DNA of 64,000 nt from an uncultured Erythrobacter sp. GTDB lineage: Bacteria > Pseudomonadota > Alphaproteobacteria > Sphingomonadales > Sphingomonadaceae. Shown piece by piece: positions 47,072-56,635 of the stretch (within the stretch, counting starts at the first letter, position 1; the number at the start of each line of letters is the position of its first letter). Location of the stretch: contig CANKYK010000001.1 of the NCBI GenBank assembly GCA_947488155.1, positions 930,001 through 994,000 of the forward strand, written 5' to 3'. The translations under genes and the position numbers were made by a program. Below the pieces are notes generated by a model, which saw only the letters and a program-made list of their open reading frames with translations, was not told the origin of the DNA and did not search any database.

Positions 47072-48577
47072 TCAACGAGGTTCAGTGCCTCGAAGAGCAG
47101 GTTGAAGGTTGCTTTCAGGCTCCTCTTTGCGTTTGCGGCGAAAGATCAGATGGAACAATTCAATCAATGTCGGTTTCGCGAGCCAGTACAGAACAGCCGC
47201 ACAGATGCAGGCTCCAAGCAGAACGTTTATTGATAGGCTGGCGAAAACGGGCAGCGGCGGCAGGACCGTTTTCGCAAGATACACTGCACCAGCCATGACC
47301 ACAGCGGCAGACAGACCTGGCCAGATCGCCTGGGCAAGGTCCATGGCTGGCAACCGCAAGTGTTGCCGTGAAAGCAAAACAGTTGCGATCGTCACGAGTG
47401 GGAAGCCGCCAACCCATGCATAGGCGAGGCCCATAACCCCAAATTGCGCCCCAATCAGAAAGCCGAGCGACATTACGACCGCACCCACCAAAGTTGCGTG
47501 CAATGAGATCTCCGGATGGCCCATGGCGTTGTTGAGCGGCGCAAACAGAATTTGTAGTGTCATCAGCGGCATAACCAGGGCCATCACTGAGACGATAGGC
47601 ACCATTGGCAACCACTTTTCACCCAACACAACGTGGACCAATTCTGGCGCAGTCACCGCCATCCCCAGGTAGAAGGGGCAAGCGACCATCATTATGAGGC
47701 GGACGGCCTTAAGGAACGCGCGGCGCACGGCTTCTGGGTCATCCTGCATTCTCGAATAGGCGGGAAACGCAACCTCGTTCAAAGGTGGGACAAACTTCGC
47801 CGCAAAAATTGTCGTCAGGAACAACGCTTCTGCATACAGGCCAAGCTCGTAAGTCGTGAGCGATTGGCTGCCGATGAAAATGTCTGATTGGCTTTGAACC
47901 GTCCAAAGCACGTGCGCCAAAAGGATGGTTCCGCCGAAAGCGAACATATCTTTAGAGCCGCGAAAATCGAAGCTCGGCCAGATGAACATCCGGGCAGATA
48001 AGAACAGCCCAATGCCCTGAGTCCAGAAAATCGCCAGCGCGGCGTAAACCAGTGTCCAAACCCCAAGGCCGGACAGGGCACAGCTCAGGGCGACGATTGC
48101 CCCAATTACTGCAGAGAACAGATTTACAATTGCAGTCTTCTTAAACTCCAACTCGCGCGCCATCACAGCTTCGGGCAGCACGATAAAGGGCGTCGCCAGG
48201 AAAATCAGTGCCTGAACGCGGAGCAAATCACCGACGATCGGCTGGTTATAATAGTCGGCGATCAAGGGGGCGAGCAGGAATTGCGCTGCGGCAAGCCCTC
48301 CATTGAGCAGTAACAGCGCTCCAAAGGCTTGCTTAAGTCGGCGCGGGTCAAGCTCCTCGCTCTGAACGATTGAGCTGGCAAGCCCGTAACCATTAAGAAA
48401 ACTCAAGAAGACCAGCACGACCTGCGTCATCGCGAACAGACCATAATCCGACGGGTCAAGGATACGGATCACCGCCAGTGTGCTGCCCCAGGAGATAAGC
48501 TGGGCCAGAACCTGCGTGCCCGAACGCCATATCAAAGCTTTACGCACGCGCTCGCCGAAGGAAAGCGTATCACTCAT
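47072..48577 (-). CDS. lipopolysaccharide/oligosaccharide flippase (Wzx/WzxC-like)
   Basis: IWRSGTQVLAQLISWGSTLAVIRILDPSDYGLFAMTQVVL; ~12 TM. Confidence 0.9.
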   Translation of the reverse strand: MSDTLSFGERVRKALIWRSGTQVLAQLISWGSTLAVIRILDPSDYGLFAMTQVVLVFLSFLNGYGLASSIVQSEELDPRRLKQAFGALLLLNGGLAAAQFLLAPLIADYYNQPIVGDLLRVQALIFLATPFIVLPEAVMARELEFKKTAIVNLFSAVIGAIVALSCALSGLGVWTLVYAALAIFWTQGIGLFLSARMFIWPSFDFRGSKDMFAFGGTILLAHVLWTVQSQSDIFIGSQSLTTYELGLYAEALFLTTIFAAKFVPPLNEVAFPAYSRMQDDPEAVRRAFLKAVRLIMMVACPFYLGMAVTAPELVHVVLGEKWLPMVPIVSVMALVMPLMTLQILFAPLNNAMGHPEISLHATLVGAVVMSLGFLIGAQFGVMGLAYAWVGGFPLVTIATVLLSRQHLRLPAMDLAQAIWPGLSAAVVMAGAVYLAKTVLPPLPVFASLSINVLLGACICAAVLYWLAKPTLIELFHLIFRRKRKEEPESNLQPALRGTEPR

Positions 48578-48613
48578 CGCAAAAGACGTACCGAGAAGCC
48601 AACAACTCCCACT

Positions 48614-49939
48614 CTAGCGGCCGTCAAAGAAGACTGCTGCATGGCCCCAGGCCGGCCCTGTCGGGCCATGCGGCCACTCGCTCCGATGGAGCGAAATGTA
48701 GCCAGGACTTTTGGAGCGGAGAAAGTTGAGCGCACTGTCGCTAGTGTAGTCGGCAAAGTCTGAATCGAACTCAATACGTCCTGTGCTTTCGTCAAAACGC
48801 AGCACGTAGAAGCCCTGCTCTCCGCCAAGTTCTGCGCCCATGATCAATCTATTGCCTGCCGGGTCCTTACCCATCCAGTGCGGTGCAAAACCCTCCGGCG
48901 TATCTAACCGAAAGACTTCTTTGGGTGACTGTGGGTTGGAAATATCGAGGACGACCACTTGCTGCTTCTTGCCAATCGGCTGCACCCAATATTGACCAAT
49001 CAACAATGGGACGCCGCAGGCTCCGCGAATGCGTGTGGGATCTTCAGCGGGATCCGTTTCGACCGAATAGACCAGATCAAGCTGTGGTTTCTCGCTGTCG
49101 ATCGCGCTCAGATGATAGAAATTGCAGCCATAGGAGTTGAGAAAGACAGACCCGTCGCGCAGGACGTGCTGCCCAAAGCTAGCTCCATTCAGACCCTCAA
49201 CCGGCCTACCCTTGTGATCCACACCCACTTCAAGATCGAGCGTGTGCAGCAGTTCGAAATCGGAATAGCGGTATATCTGGACGACTTCAGCCCACGATTG
49301 TTCCATCATTGGCGCGCTGGTTACGGTGATCCGGTCAATTTCGGGAAGTTGGGCGAAGGAATAGGGGCGGATCGCCTTGGTGAAACCAGGAACCTCAGCA
49401 GAGGCTGAACGGATCAATTCTCCGGCTATGGAATATTCCGCTATCCCCCCATGGCCTCCTGGAGTGGTCGTTTCATCAGGGTCGGGGCTTTCGCCAGCGC
49501 TTCGCAAGAATCCAACCAATCGCGTGCCTTCGGCCGTGCGGGCGTAGTCGTGAGCGAAGCGAAGGGGTGATGGCGAGCCAAAGGTCGTCGCAATTGTGGG
49601 TGCGGCCGGGTCGGAAATATCGACGACAAATGTCAGTTCGTGATGGTGACCATTCATGAAAATGGGTTCGCCCTTGGGCGGCGCCTCATATTCCATGTGA
49701 TGCACCATAGATGCCTTGTGCCCAATTGGGGTTGAACCCAAGGGCTGCCCGCGCCCGTCCGAACTGGGATCGACATCCAAGACTGTGATGAAGTCTTCGT
49801 CCTGCTCATCCTGATCGCCGACCAACAGGAGCAAGTGAGGAGAGACACCCGTTAGCTCGATGGTATTTCGCGGAGCAGGCTTAGAACAAGACGCAATGCC
49901 AAGCAGCGCTAAGCAAGTGAATAAGCGAAGGGAGTTCAT
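48614..49939 (-). CDS. lipoprotein, beta-propeller resembling selenium-binding protein (SBP56) family
   Basis: Lipobox LGIASCS; MVHHMEYEAPPKGEPIFMNGHHHELTFVVDISDPAAPTIATTFGSP. Confidence 0.6.
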   Translation of the reverse strand: MNSLRLFTCLALLGIASCSKPAPRNTIELTGVSPHLLLLVGDQDEQDEDFITVLDVDPSSDGRGQPLGSTPIGHKASMVHHMEYEAPPKGEPIFMNGHHHELTFVVDISDPAAPTIATTFGSPSPLRFAHDYARTAEGTRLVGFLRSAGESPDPDETTTPGGHGGIAEYSIAGELIRSASAEVPGFTKAIRPYSFAQLPEIDRITVTSAPMMEQSWAEVVQIYRYSDFELLHTLDLEVGVDHKGRPVEGLNGASFGQHVLRDGSVFLNSYGCNFYHLSAIDSEKPQLDLVYSVETDPAEDPTRIRGACGVPLLIGQYWVQPIGKKQQVVVLDISNPQSPKEVFRLDTPEGFAPHWMGKDPAGNRLIMGAELGGEQGFYVLRFDESTGRIEFDSDFADYTSDSALNFLRSKSPGYISLHRSEWPHGPTGPAWGHAAVFFDGR

Positions 49940-50538
49940 GAAATCACCTTGAAAAAACTCTGAGAAAGCGGCTCAAAACCTTGGTTCTGGAACAGCGCCT
50001 GAGATGCCGAATTGCCGTCCCAAACAGTACCAGAAACCGCGCATTCGCCCCAAGGGGCAAGCTCGGCCAACAAGGTGCTGATCAAAGCCGAAGCCCCGCC
50101 TAGACCGCGCGCGCGCTTATCGACGACGATATCCTCGATATGGCAATGCCAGCGCGGCTTCCCGTAGAAAACATCGTTGGTTTCGCTGAGCCGGTATAGC
50201 AGGTAACCGACCAAACTCTCTTGGAGAAATAGGCCTTTGGCAAACCCAGTGCGTTGGCGAAACGGATTGCGCGGCTTCAAGAAGCCTTGAAGATAAACAG
50301 AAATCGCAACGAAGTTATCTGCTGGACCAAAATGCTCTGGAAAGGATCGATGGTGCGGCTCCTGACCTTGCCCAAACAGGTCAATCATAGCTTCAAGCAA
50401 GGGAGCGCTCTTGCGATCAAGTGAACGCACCTCCGCAGCCTGTTGTGATAAAGGCGTGTTAGGGTTTTGCATCTCAGGCATCAGCGAACCTCTGCATAAT
50501 GGCTTTGGCAGCGCGAGTGCCTGCGAAAATCGGACCAT
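49936..50538 (-). CDS. GNAT family N-acetyltransferase
   Basis: HIEDIVVDKRARGLGGASALISTLLAELAPWGECAVSGTVWDGNSASQALFQNQGFEPL. Confidence 0.8.
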   Translation of the reverse strand: MVRFSQALALPKPLCRGSLMPEMQNPNTPLSQQAAEVRSLDRKSAPLLEAMIDLFGQGQEPHHRSFPEHFGPADNFVAISVYLQGFLKPRNPFRQRTGFAKGLFLQESLVGYLLYRLSETNDVFYGKPRWHCHIEDIVVDKRARGLGGASALISTLLAELAPWGECAVSGTVWDGNSASQALFQNQGFEPLSQSFFKVIS

Positions 50539-51670
50539 ATATCAGACCGCGCCTGGCAACTGCCACATCCATGATTGCCTGCCTGTCCGGCCAAAGTTCA
50601 TTGAGCATGGCATTATCCGGCTGCGTACAGGAATCGATCAAATCGAGTTCATCTTGCCGCTGATAATATTGGAGCGTTTCAAACTCCATCAACACGCCTG
50701 GCGAAAACCTGCGATAATCCGGATGGACCGCCGATTTCAGGCAGAACCCCATGGGCGGAGCAAGAACGTCGAGCGTGTAGGCGATCGGCCTTCCATCGAG
50801 GCTGAGCCTTGTGAGGGTGAGGTTCCCTCCCTCAAACGCGTCTCGAATTGTTGCCCGGTAAACAGCAGTCTCATTAGGACACGAAAGGATCGATGAGCCA
50901 GCCTCGTGCTTCCAACCAGTGTCTTCCATGGACAGAAACTGGTCAGTCCATTCGTCGAGATCATCCCTCTCACTCAATCTTTCGATGGATACCTCACCGG
51001 CTTCATGAAGCCGCTTTTTCGCCCTTCGGATACTCTTGCGCCGCGAAGAACTGAGATGACTGTCGTCTTTGGTTCCCGATCTGACTTTTGGTGCGATTGC
51101 GGCACGCTCATGCCGGTTGGCCACTATGATACCTCGCCCGGTCTTAGCGCAATGCCTCAGCATAGCTTGGGCGAATGGGCCATCACTCGATATCTTTGCC
51201 AATTGCAGAAAACCGCAATGGAACGGAGCCTGGTCCAACCACGAGGTCAATCCCGCCACAAACTCTTCTTCGAAGCCTGCCCGAACCAAAGGCGAACCAA
51301 GGTATTGTTCGTGGTGTAGAGCGCTTTTCCAGAACGGCACCGGCAGCTTCGCATAACCTACATCGCGTCGCAGGATCACAATGCCAATGAGCAAGCCCGC
51401 AGCTCGGACAGTCACAATTTTGGGCTCTTGCTCAGCCAGCAAGGGGAGGGAATTGCGAATGAAGTGAGGGAACTGAAATATGTTCTTTTCGGTCGCCCCT
51501 TGCGTCAATTCTTCCCACTCAGGCGCCAAGGTGCACAAAGTATCAAGCGTTAAGTCCCCACACAGCCATGAGAGAGCGTGATCTTCACGCGAGCGATAGG
51601 TGTTCACTGACTTGGACAAAATGGGTGAGTGCATAACTCTCTGGCCGAAGCGACAGCCTCGTAAGATCAA
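50474..51670 (-). CDS. GNAT/FemAB-like (CelD/BcsL-type) acyltransferase
   Basis: NLTLTRLSLDGRPIAYTLDVLAPPMGFCLKSAVHPDYRRFSPGVLMEFETL. Start probably downstream of the listed one. Confidence 0.75.
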   Translation of the reverse strand: MILRGCRFGQRVMHSPILSKSVNTYRSREDHALSWLCGDLTLDTLCTLAPEWEELTQGATEKNIFQFPHFIRNSLPLLAEQEPKIVTVRAAGLLIGIVILRRDVGYAKLPVPFWKSALHHEQYLGSPLVRAGFEEEFVAGLTSWLDQAPFHCGFLQLAKISSDGPFAQAMLRHCAKTGRGIIVANRHERAAIAPKVRSGTKDDSHLSSSRRKSIRRAKKRLHEAGEVSIERLSERDDLDEWTDQFLSMEDTGWKHEAGSSILSCPNETAVYRATIRDAFEGGNLTLTRLSLDGRPIAYTLDVLAPPMGFCLKSAVHPDYRRFSPGVLMEFETLQYYQRQDELDLIDSCTQPDNAMLNELWPDRQAIMDVAVARRGLIYGPIFAGTRAAKAIMQRFADA

Positions 51671-51749
51671 GAAACTAATCGAATTTAAACGCTCTTTGAG
51701 CTAGCCATTCCTGAATTCCAGCGTAGCTTAAAGATCGTCCAGTCCTGAT

Positions 51750-52769
51750 TTGGGAAATGTGCACTTGCGTGAGTTAATAAAGACTTCCTTGTGGCCTATG
51801 CTGCCCAAGCCATGGAAATCTCCAGATATGGAGTTCCACTATGGGCTATGGCATGGCGTGTCGGCGCTCTATTCAGTCAGTGGCCGCCAATTGGGCGAAG
51901 AAAACACCCGGCCCTTTGCACTAAATCACCATGTGCCTGCTGAAACGATTGCCTGCAAGTATGAGGGATCTCGAAGAGGGCGCCTGATCAATATGTCAGC
52001 TCTTCGGACCGCGATGCAGAATTTTGATGCCGCACTAGCAATCACCAAAGCGGTGCAGTCCTATCATGTTGATCACAAAGGCAGCGCTGATCCGTTGGGC
52101 ATCTGGGATCTTTACATAATGGCGCGTGCCAGCATCGCCCTTATTGCCTATCGAATGCGCTTTAATCGTCAGGCCAAAGTTGCAAACAGGGTGAGCGATG
52201 ATCTGACCAGCCAATTCCAGTTCATTTCCGGTGTCTTCATGATCTGCCGGCATATGATGGAAAATGCGGAACGCCTGATAGAAGAAAACCAGCCTGTCCT
52301 TGCACAAGTGCTGTATGACTATGCAGACGAGAACGGCATTTTCATTTCTTTCAATGGGATGGCCTGTGCGGGTAGCACAAAGAAAATTCTGGAGTTTCTA
52401 GAATTTTGCAACGATGGCTCACCGCAAAACATACCAAAAGCAATTGCCTTGGATGACATCGTTAGCGAACCTGACAATTGGTACCAATACGCTTTGGCCT
52501 CGATCGAACTGGATTGCTTCATTGAGCAAGAGCGCGTGTCTCGCCTAGCCTCCAAAGAGGCCCAAACGAACGGCATGAGCGCTGCGCAAATCTACGGCTC
52601 TGTTGGCGACTATGTGCGCAGCCTCGTGCGATCGCCTGTGCTGGCCGATGACGGTCTATCCTCTTTCGAGGCTGGCGCGCTATTGCGCCAAAATCGGATC
52701 CTTGATCTGCTCGGTCGGAAAAGGATCCGAAAGCTGCCATCAAATCACATTGCAGCAAGACTCGGCTGA
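51750..52769 (+). CDS. hypothetical protein
   Basis: Long 339-aa ORF, no family recognised. Confidence 0.6.
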   Translation: MGNVHLRELIKTSLWPMLPKPWKSPDMEFHYGLWHGVSALYSVSGRQLGEENTRPFALNHHVPAETIACKYEGSRRGRLINMSALRTAMQNFDAALAITKAVQSYHVDHKGSADPLGIWDLYIMARASIALIAYRMRFNRQAKVANRVSDDLTSQFQFISGVFMICRHMMENAERLIEENQPVLAQVLYDYADENGIFISFNGMACAGSTKKILEFLEFCNDGSPQNIPKAIALDDIVSEPDNWYQYALASIELDCFIEQERVSRLASKEAQTNGMSAAQIYGSVGDYVRSLVRSPVLADDGLSSFEAGALLRQNRILDLLGRKRIRKLPSNHIAARLG

Positions 52770-53245
52770 AGAGATTCCATGAGTGCGAAGTCAATGCATT
52801 CAAGTCGAAGGCGTCTGCTTTCCATCTGATGATTGCCAACCTTTGTCCGATGGTTTGGCGTTGCGAAGCGCTATCTCGGTCAAAGCCATATGGGGACCAC
52901 TTTCATTCAGTGCTCAAATGCGGCCCCCATCGTGGCCCCAACCATACTGCGATTGCAGACAAGCTAGACGGACGCCAGCAACCAGGAAACCGTGCATTCT
53001 TGGCAGATTTCTGCGGTTTCTTCAACCGTTAGTGACTTGTGATGATGTGTAAATGGTGTCAGAAGAGGACTCGTTTCCCTTCCTTACTACTCTGTATTAT
53101 TGTATTTTTATGGTAGTCTTGTTCAAGAAAACCCTCATTTATACCCCCATCATACTATAGTGCTCTTTGCGTGACACCCTCGAGCAACATCATAAATACC
53201 CGATGTGTGATCCAAACTTTGGGTGCGTAGTGAAAGCGGGGCGCC

Positions 53246-53383
53246 TTAAGACAAGAGGCCAACTACGGAAACGAGCAACAGGCCCCCAAAAAACAAGGCA
53301 ATGGCACCCCAGAATAATCCGATGCACCCCGAAGCCTGAGCAGCCACAAACTCCTGCGCCTCTCCTTTTTCGTTTTCAGACAT
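53246..53383 (-). CDS. small single-TM hypothetical protein
   Basis: MSENEKGEAQEFVAAQASGCIGLFWGAIALFFGGLLLVSVVGLLS, 45 aa from internal ATG. Confidence 0.4.
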   Translation of the reverse strand: MSENEKGEAQEFVAAQASGCIGLFWGAIALFFGGLLLVSVVGLLS

Positions 53384-53403
53384 AGCTGCGCTCCTTTTTA
53401 CAA

Positions 53404-53700
53404 ATGGGTCGTAAATGCCGTGGCCTATTGCGCCCACTATTTCAAGTTAGTGGTGTGCATCGAGTATCTGGAAAAAACGATCCTGAGGACATCCTCACTA
53501 GGTTGGGTAGTTCTATTAGAGCTGTCAGGCTGCAGGAAGGATTGTCTCAAGAAGCTTTGGCCGACGCATCCGAGATTGATCGTTCGCATCTTGGGCGAAT
53601 TGAGCGGGGCGAACGAAATTTGAGCATCCTGAACCTCAAGAAGATCGCTGGCGCACTCGGGCTTACCGCCGCTCAATTGCTTGAGCTGGCTGGAGGCTAA
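53404..53700 (+). CDS. XRE-family HTH regulator
   Basis: LGSSIRAVRLQEGLSQEALADASEIDRSHLGRIERGERNLSILNLKKIAGALGLTAAQLLELA. Start uncertain. Confidence 0.88.
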   Translation: MGRKCRGLLRPLFQVSGVHRVSGKNDPEDILTRLGSSIRAVRLQEGLSQEALADASEIDRSHLGRIERGERNLSILNLKKIAGALGLTAAQLLELAGG

Positions 53701-53929
53701 CTTTCAATAGGTGGGGTACCTGGATGACCCACAATTCAATCAAGGCCTATTCAGCACGAAACACATCGGCGCCCAAGCTTGTTTTCCTGGGCAGACGCCA
53801 GACTGTCAGATCCATGACCTATGACCAGCTCGCGCTAGTCAAGCCGTGCAATTCTAACTTTGATTGCTCGTTCAAGCTTGCTACGCCCATTCACGACGCG
53901 TGCTAAAATGTGCTGAGGGAAAATAAAGA

Positions 53930-56635
53930 ATGCGAAACTGCCTCGTTCTCTCCCAACATCGAGATGAGGCAAGTGAGTACAACGACTTCATCGGAAAGTT
54001 CTACCACTTCCCTGCCAATAGATCGAAATCATACCTTAGCCAGTTTGATAGGCTGCCTATTGAGTTCATCTATTACGAACCCAAGTCAGAGGGTGGGCGC
54101 GGAGAGTTCTTTGGCTTTGGCCGGATAACCAAACCTCCGTTCAAAGATAAACGGGAGAGCGACCACTACTTTGTAGAGATTGATGACTATAAGCCTTTTG
54201 GGCAACGAGTCCCCTATAAAGATGACGAGGGTAATGTCCGTGAAGCCAGTAGCGAGAGCTACAATCCACAAAACGCCGTCCGGCGAATCCCGGAAACGCT
54301 TCTAGATGAAATCTGTCTCGACGGTGAGATACAACTCAACTTCAACTCGGACGCTCACCTAATCAAAGTCTTAGGTGAGCAACTGATAGCATCCGAAAAG
54401 GTTGGTGTCTTAGAGCTTATCAAGAATGCATACGACGCGCACGCAAGCTACTGCCATGTCACCATCGAGAACTCGCCGGAGCTCAGAGAGCTTCCCGACG
54501 AGTACTATAGGTTTTCGAGGTTTCCTGGCCCAGTCATTGTAATCGAAGATGACGGTTTGGGGATGGACCGCCAAACGATAGAGAATGGCTGGCTAAGGCC
54601 TGCATCCATTATCAAGACACACGTCAAGGATGGACTGAAAGCGGAACGCCAGAACGCGTTGGAGCGCGGTAACCTTGAGATTTTCAACGCATTTGTGAGT
54701 GAGCTAAAAAAGGCAAACAAGGGCAGGATCCCTCTCGGTGAAAAGGGAGTAGGGCGCTTCGCCTCCCATCGCCTCGGCAGATCTCTCGAACTGACAACAA
54801 AAAAGGCCGAATTCGACTATGAATTCGTTCTCAAAATCGATTGGGATCGATTTGACAAATATGAGGCCGTGGGCGTTGATCTTAGGGACATTGGAATTGG
54901 ACTGTCTCGCCAAAAACCATCACGAGATTATGGCCCTACCAACTCTGGAACTCGACTTGTTATATCTGGAGGTAGAGAGAGTTTTGGGTGGAGTGAAACA
55001 AAGATCATCGATCTTAGCCGGTCCATAACTCAACTCAACTCGCCTCATCCCAATCCGGCCAACGAAGACTCGACATTCGTTGCCACACTCGACGTGCCTC
55101 AACTTCCTGATCTGGAAGATCAGAACACCCTCGAATTCGACCCCACGTTCCAGCTCGTTGGGCTGGTCGATGAGAGGGGCAATCTAGATTACACTTTGAC
55201 CTTTGAGCCACCTAAGAGCGTTCCAATGGCTCGATCGGTGGAAGCCGATGTCACTGATTTAACCATGCTTTCGGAAGTGGGCCATTGGAAGCAACGTAAA
55301 GGCAAGCTCACGGAGTGCGGCCCTTTCTTTTTGAACATCAAACTCTGGTACCGACGGGCACCGTGGATTTCCGGTCCAAACGCCTCGAGCTTTATGGAGC
55401 GATTGGACCGATACGGCGGAATCTCAATTTATCGTGACGGCCTCAATGTGTTCCCAGCGGAATGGGGAGCCCAAACCGATTGGCTAGGGCTGTCAAAGGC
55501 ACACATCAAGCAAGGCAAGCGTCTATCTTACTACAATATGGTAGGGAACGTAGAGATCGATCAGGGCGCAAATATTGGACTCACGGACAAGACGAACAGA
55601 GAGGGCATGGTCGAGAATGACGCCAATGCTGATTTCATCATCCTCCTACGCACAATCATAAAGACTATTGTTGAAAATGCTTGGATTGCAAAACGCGACG
55701 AATATACTTCTTTAACAAAGGAAGTGATTAGAGACCCCAAAGCGCTACAGAAATTTGGAAAACAATCGCTCGCGATCCATAAGAGTATCGACACAGGCTA
55801 CCCCATTGAGCAAGATCCGTTCAACATTCTGACCGCCCTGGGTGACGACCCGACAGTGCGCGCAGAACGACACAGCGACCTCACAAGATCACTGGAAGAC
55901 CTTCAAGCGAGCCTTGATCTGATCTCGGACCAGCAAGATTTGCTTACGGAGCAGGCTGGTTACGGTCTCGCGATCGCCTCTTCGATCCACGAGATAAACA
56001 AGATTACGACGAATTTCTTTTACGGAATCAACGAGGTCCTAAAGTCTAGTAGGCCTAGCAAGGAGAGGCTTGAACGGTTGAAGGACAACTCCTCCTCCTT
56101 GCGCGGCGAACTAAAGAGATTGTCCCCTCTAATGGCCCTGCGTGGTGAGAGCCGAAAGGACTTTAAGATTTCGCGCGCAATACGTCTGGCTATTGAAAAC
56201 TACCGAACAAGAATGAAGGATAATGATGTTACATTAATTCTCGATGCAACGGACGATTTCGAAGTCTTTGCAAGATTCGGTGCAATCGCGCAGGTTTTTT
56301 CAAACCTCTTAGACAACTCGTTATACTGGCTGGACAACAGCGAGAATGAGAAGCGCGAAATTAGAATTAAGATAGATAGCGATCATCGCAGCGTATTATT
56401 CTCAGACAATGGGCCAGATATTCATTCCGCAATTATACCTCACTTGTTCATGCCTGGGTATAGCATGAAGGTACCTAGGAGTGGATTAGGTCTCTATATC
56501 TGCAAGTACTACATGCAAGATATGAAGGGTGACATTCAAAATCTCCAGAGTCCGAAGTATAGAGATCCAGAGATGAAGGGCGCTCAGTTTTTCCTAGACT
56601 TTAATATGGTTCGACGAGGTAATAATCACGTATGA
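53930..56635 (+). CDS. double GHKL-ATPase protein (HSP90/MORC-like N-terminal + histidine-kinase-like C-terminal ATPase)
   Basis: VLELIKNAYDAHA, VIEDDGLGM, IPLGEKGVGRFASHRLG (N-terminal N/G1/G2 boxes) and FSNLLDNSLYWLDN, LFSDNGPDI, GYSMKVPRSGLGLYICKYYM (C-terminal boxes). Confidence 0.88.
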   Translation: MRNCLVLSQHRDEASEYNDFIGKFYHFPANRSKSYLSQFDRLPIEFIYYEPKSEGGRGEFFGFGRITKPPFKDKRESDHYFVEIDDYKPFGQRVPYKDDEGNVREASSESYNPQNAVRRIPETLLDEICLDGEIQLNFNSDAHLIKVLGEQLIASEKVGVLELIKNAYDAHASYCHVTIENSPELRELPDEYYRFSRFPGPVIVIEDDGLGMDRQTIENGWLRPASIIKTHVKDGLKAERQNALERGNLEIFNAFVSELKKANKGRIPLGEKGVGRFASHRLGRSLELTTKKAEFDYEFVLKIDWDRFDKYEAVGVDLRDIGIGLSRQKPSRDYGPTNSGTRLVISGGRESFGWSETKIIDLSRSITQLNSPHPNPANEDSTFVATLDVPQLPDLEDQNTLEFDPTFQLVGLVDERGNLDYTLTFEPPKSVPMARSVEADVTDLTMLSEVGHWKQRKGKLTECGPFFLNIKLWYRRAPWISGPNASSFMERLDRYGGISIYRDGLNVFPAEWGAQTDWLGLSKAHIKQGKRLSYYNMVGNVEIDQGANIGLTDKTNREGMVENDANADFIILLRTIIKTIVENAWIAKRDEYTSLTKEVIRDPKALQKFGKQSLAIHKSIDTGYPIEQDPFNILTALGDDPTVRAERHSDLTRSLEDLQASLDLISDQQDLLTEQAGYGLAIASSIHEINKITTNFFYGINEVLKSSRPSKERLERLKDNSSSLRGELKRLSPLMALRGESRKDFKISRAIRLAIENYRTRMKDNDVTLILDATDDFEVFARFGAIAQVFSNLLDNSLYWLDNSENEKREIRIKIDSDHRSVLFSDNGPDIHSAIIPHLFMPGYSMKVPRSGLGLYICKYYMQDMKGDIQNLQSPKYRDPEMKGAQFFLDFNMVRRGNNHV

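Noticed and set aside
53041-53165. AT-rich stretch as an island attachment site or phage remnant
   Set aside because: No integrase, tRNA or direct repeat found by eye; composition shift alone is insufficient.
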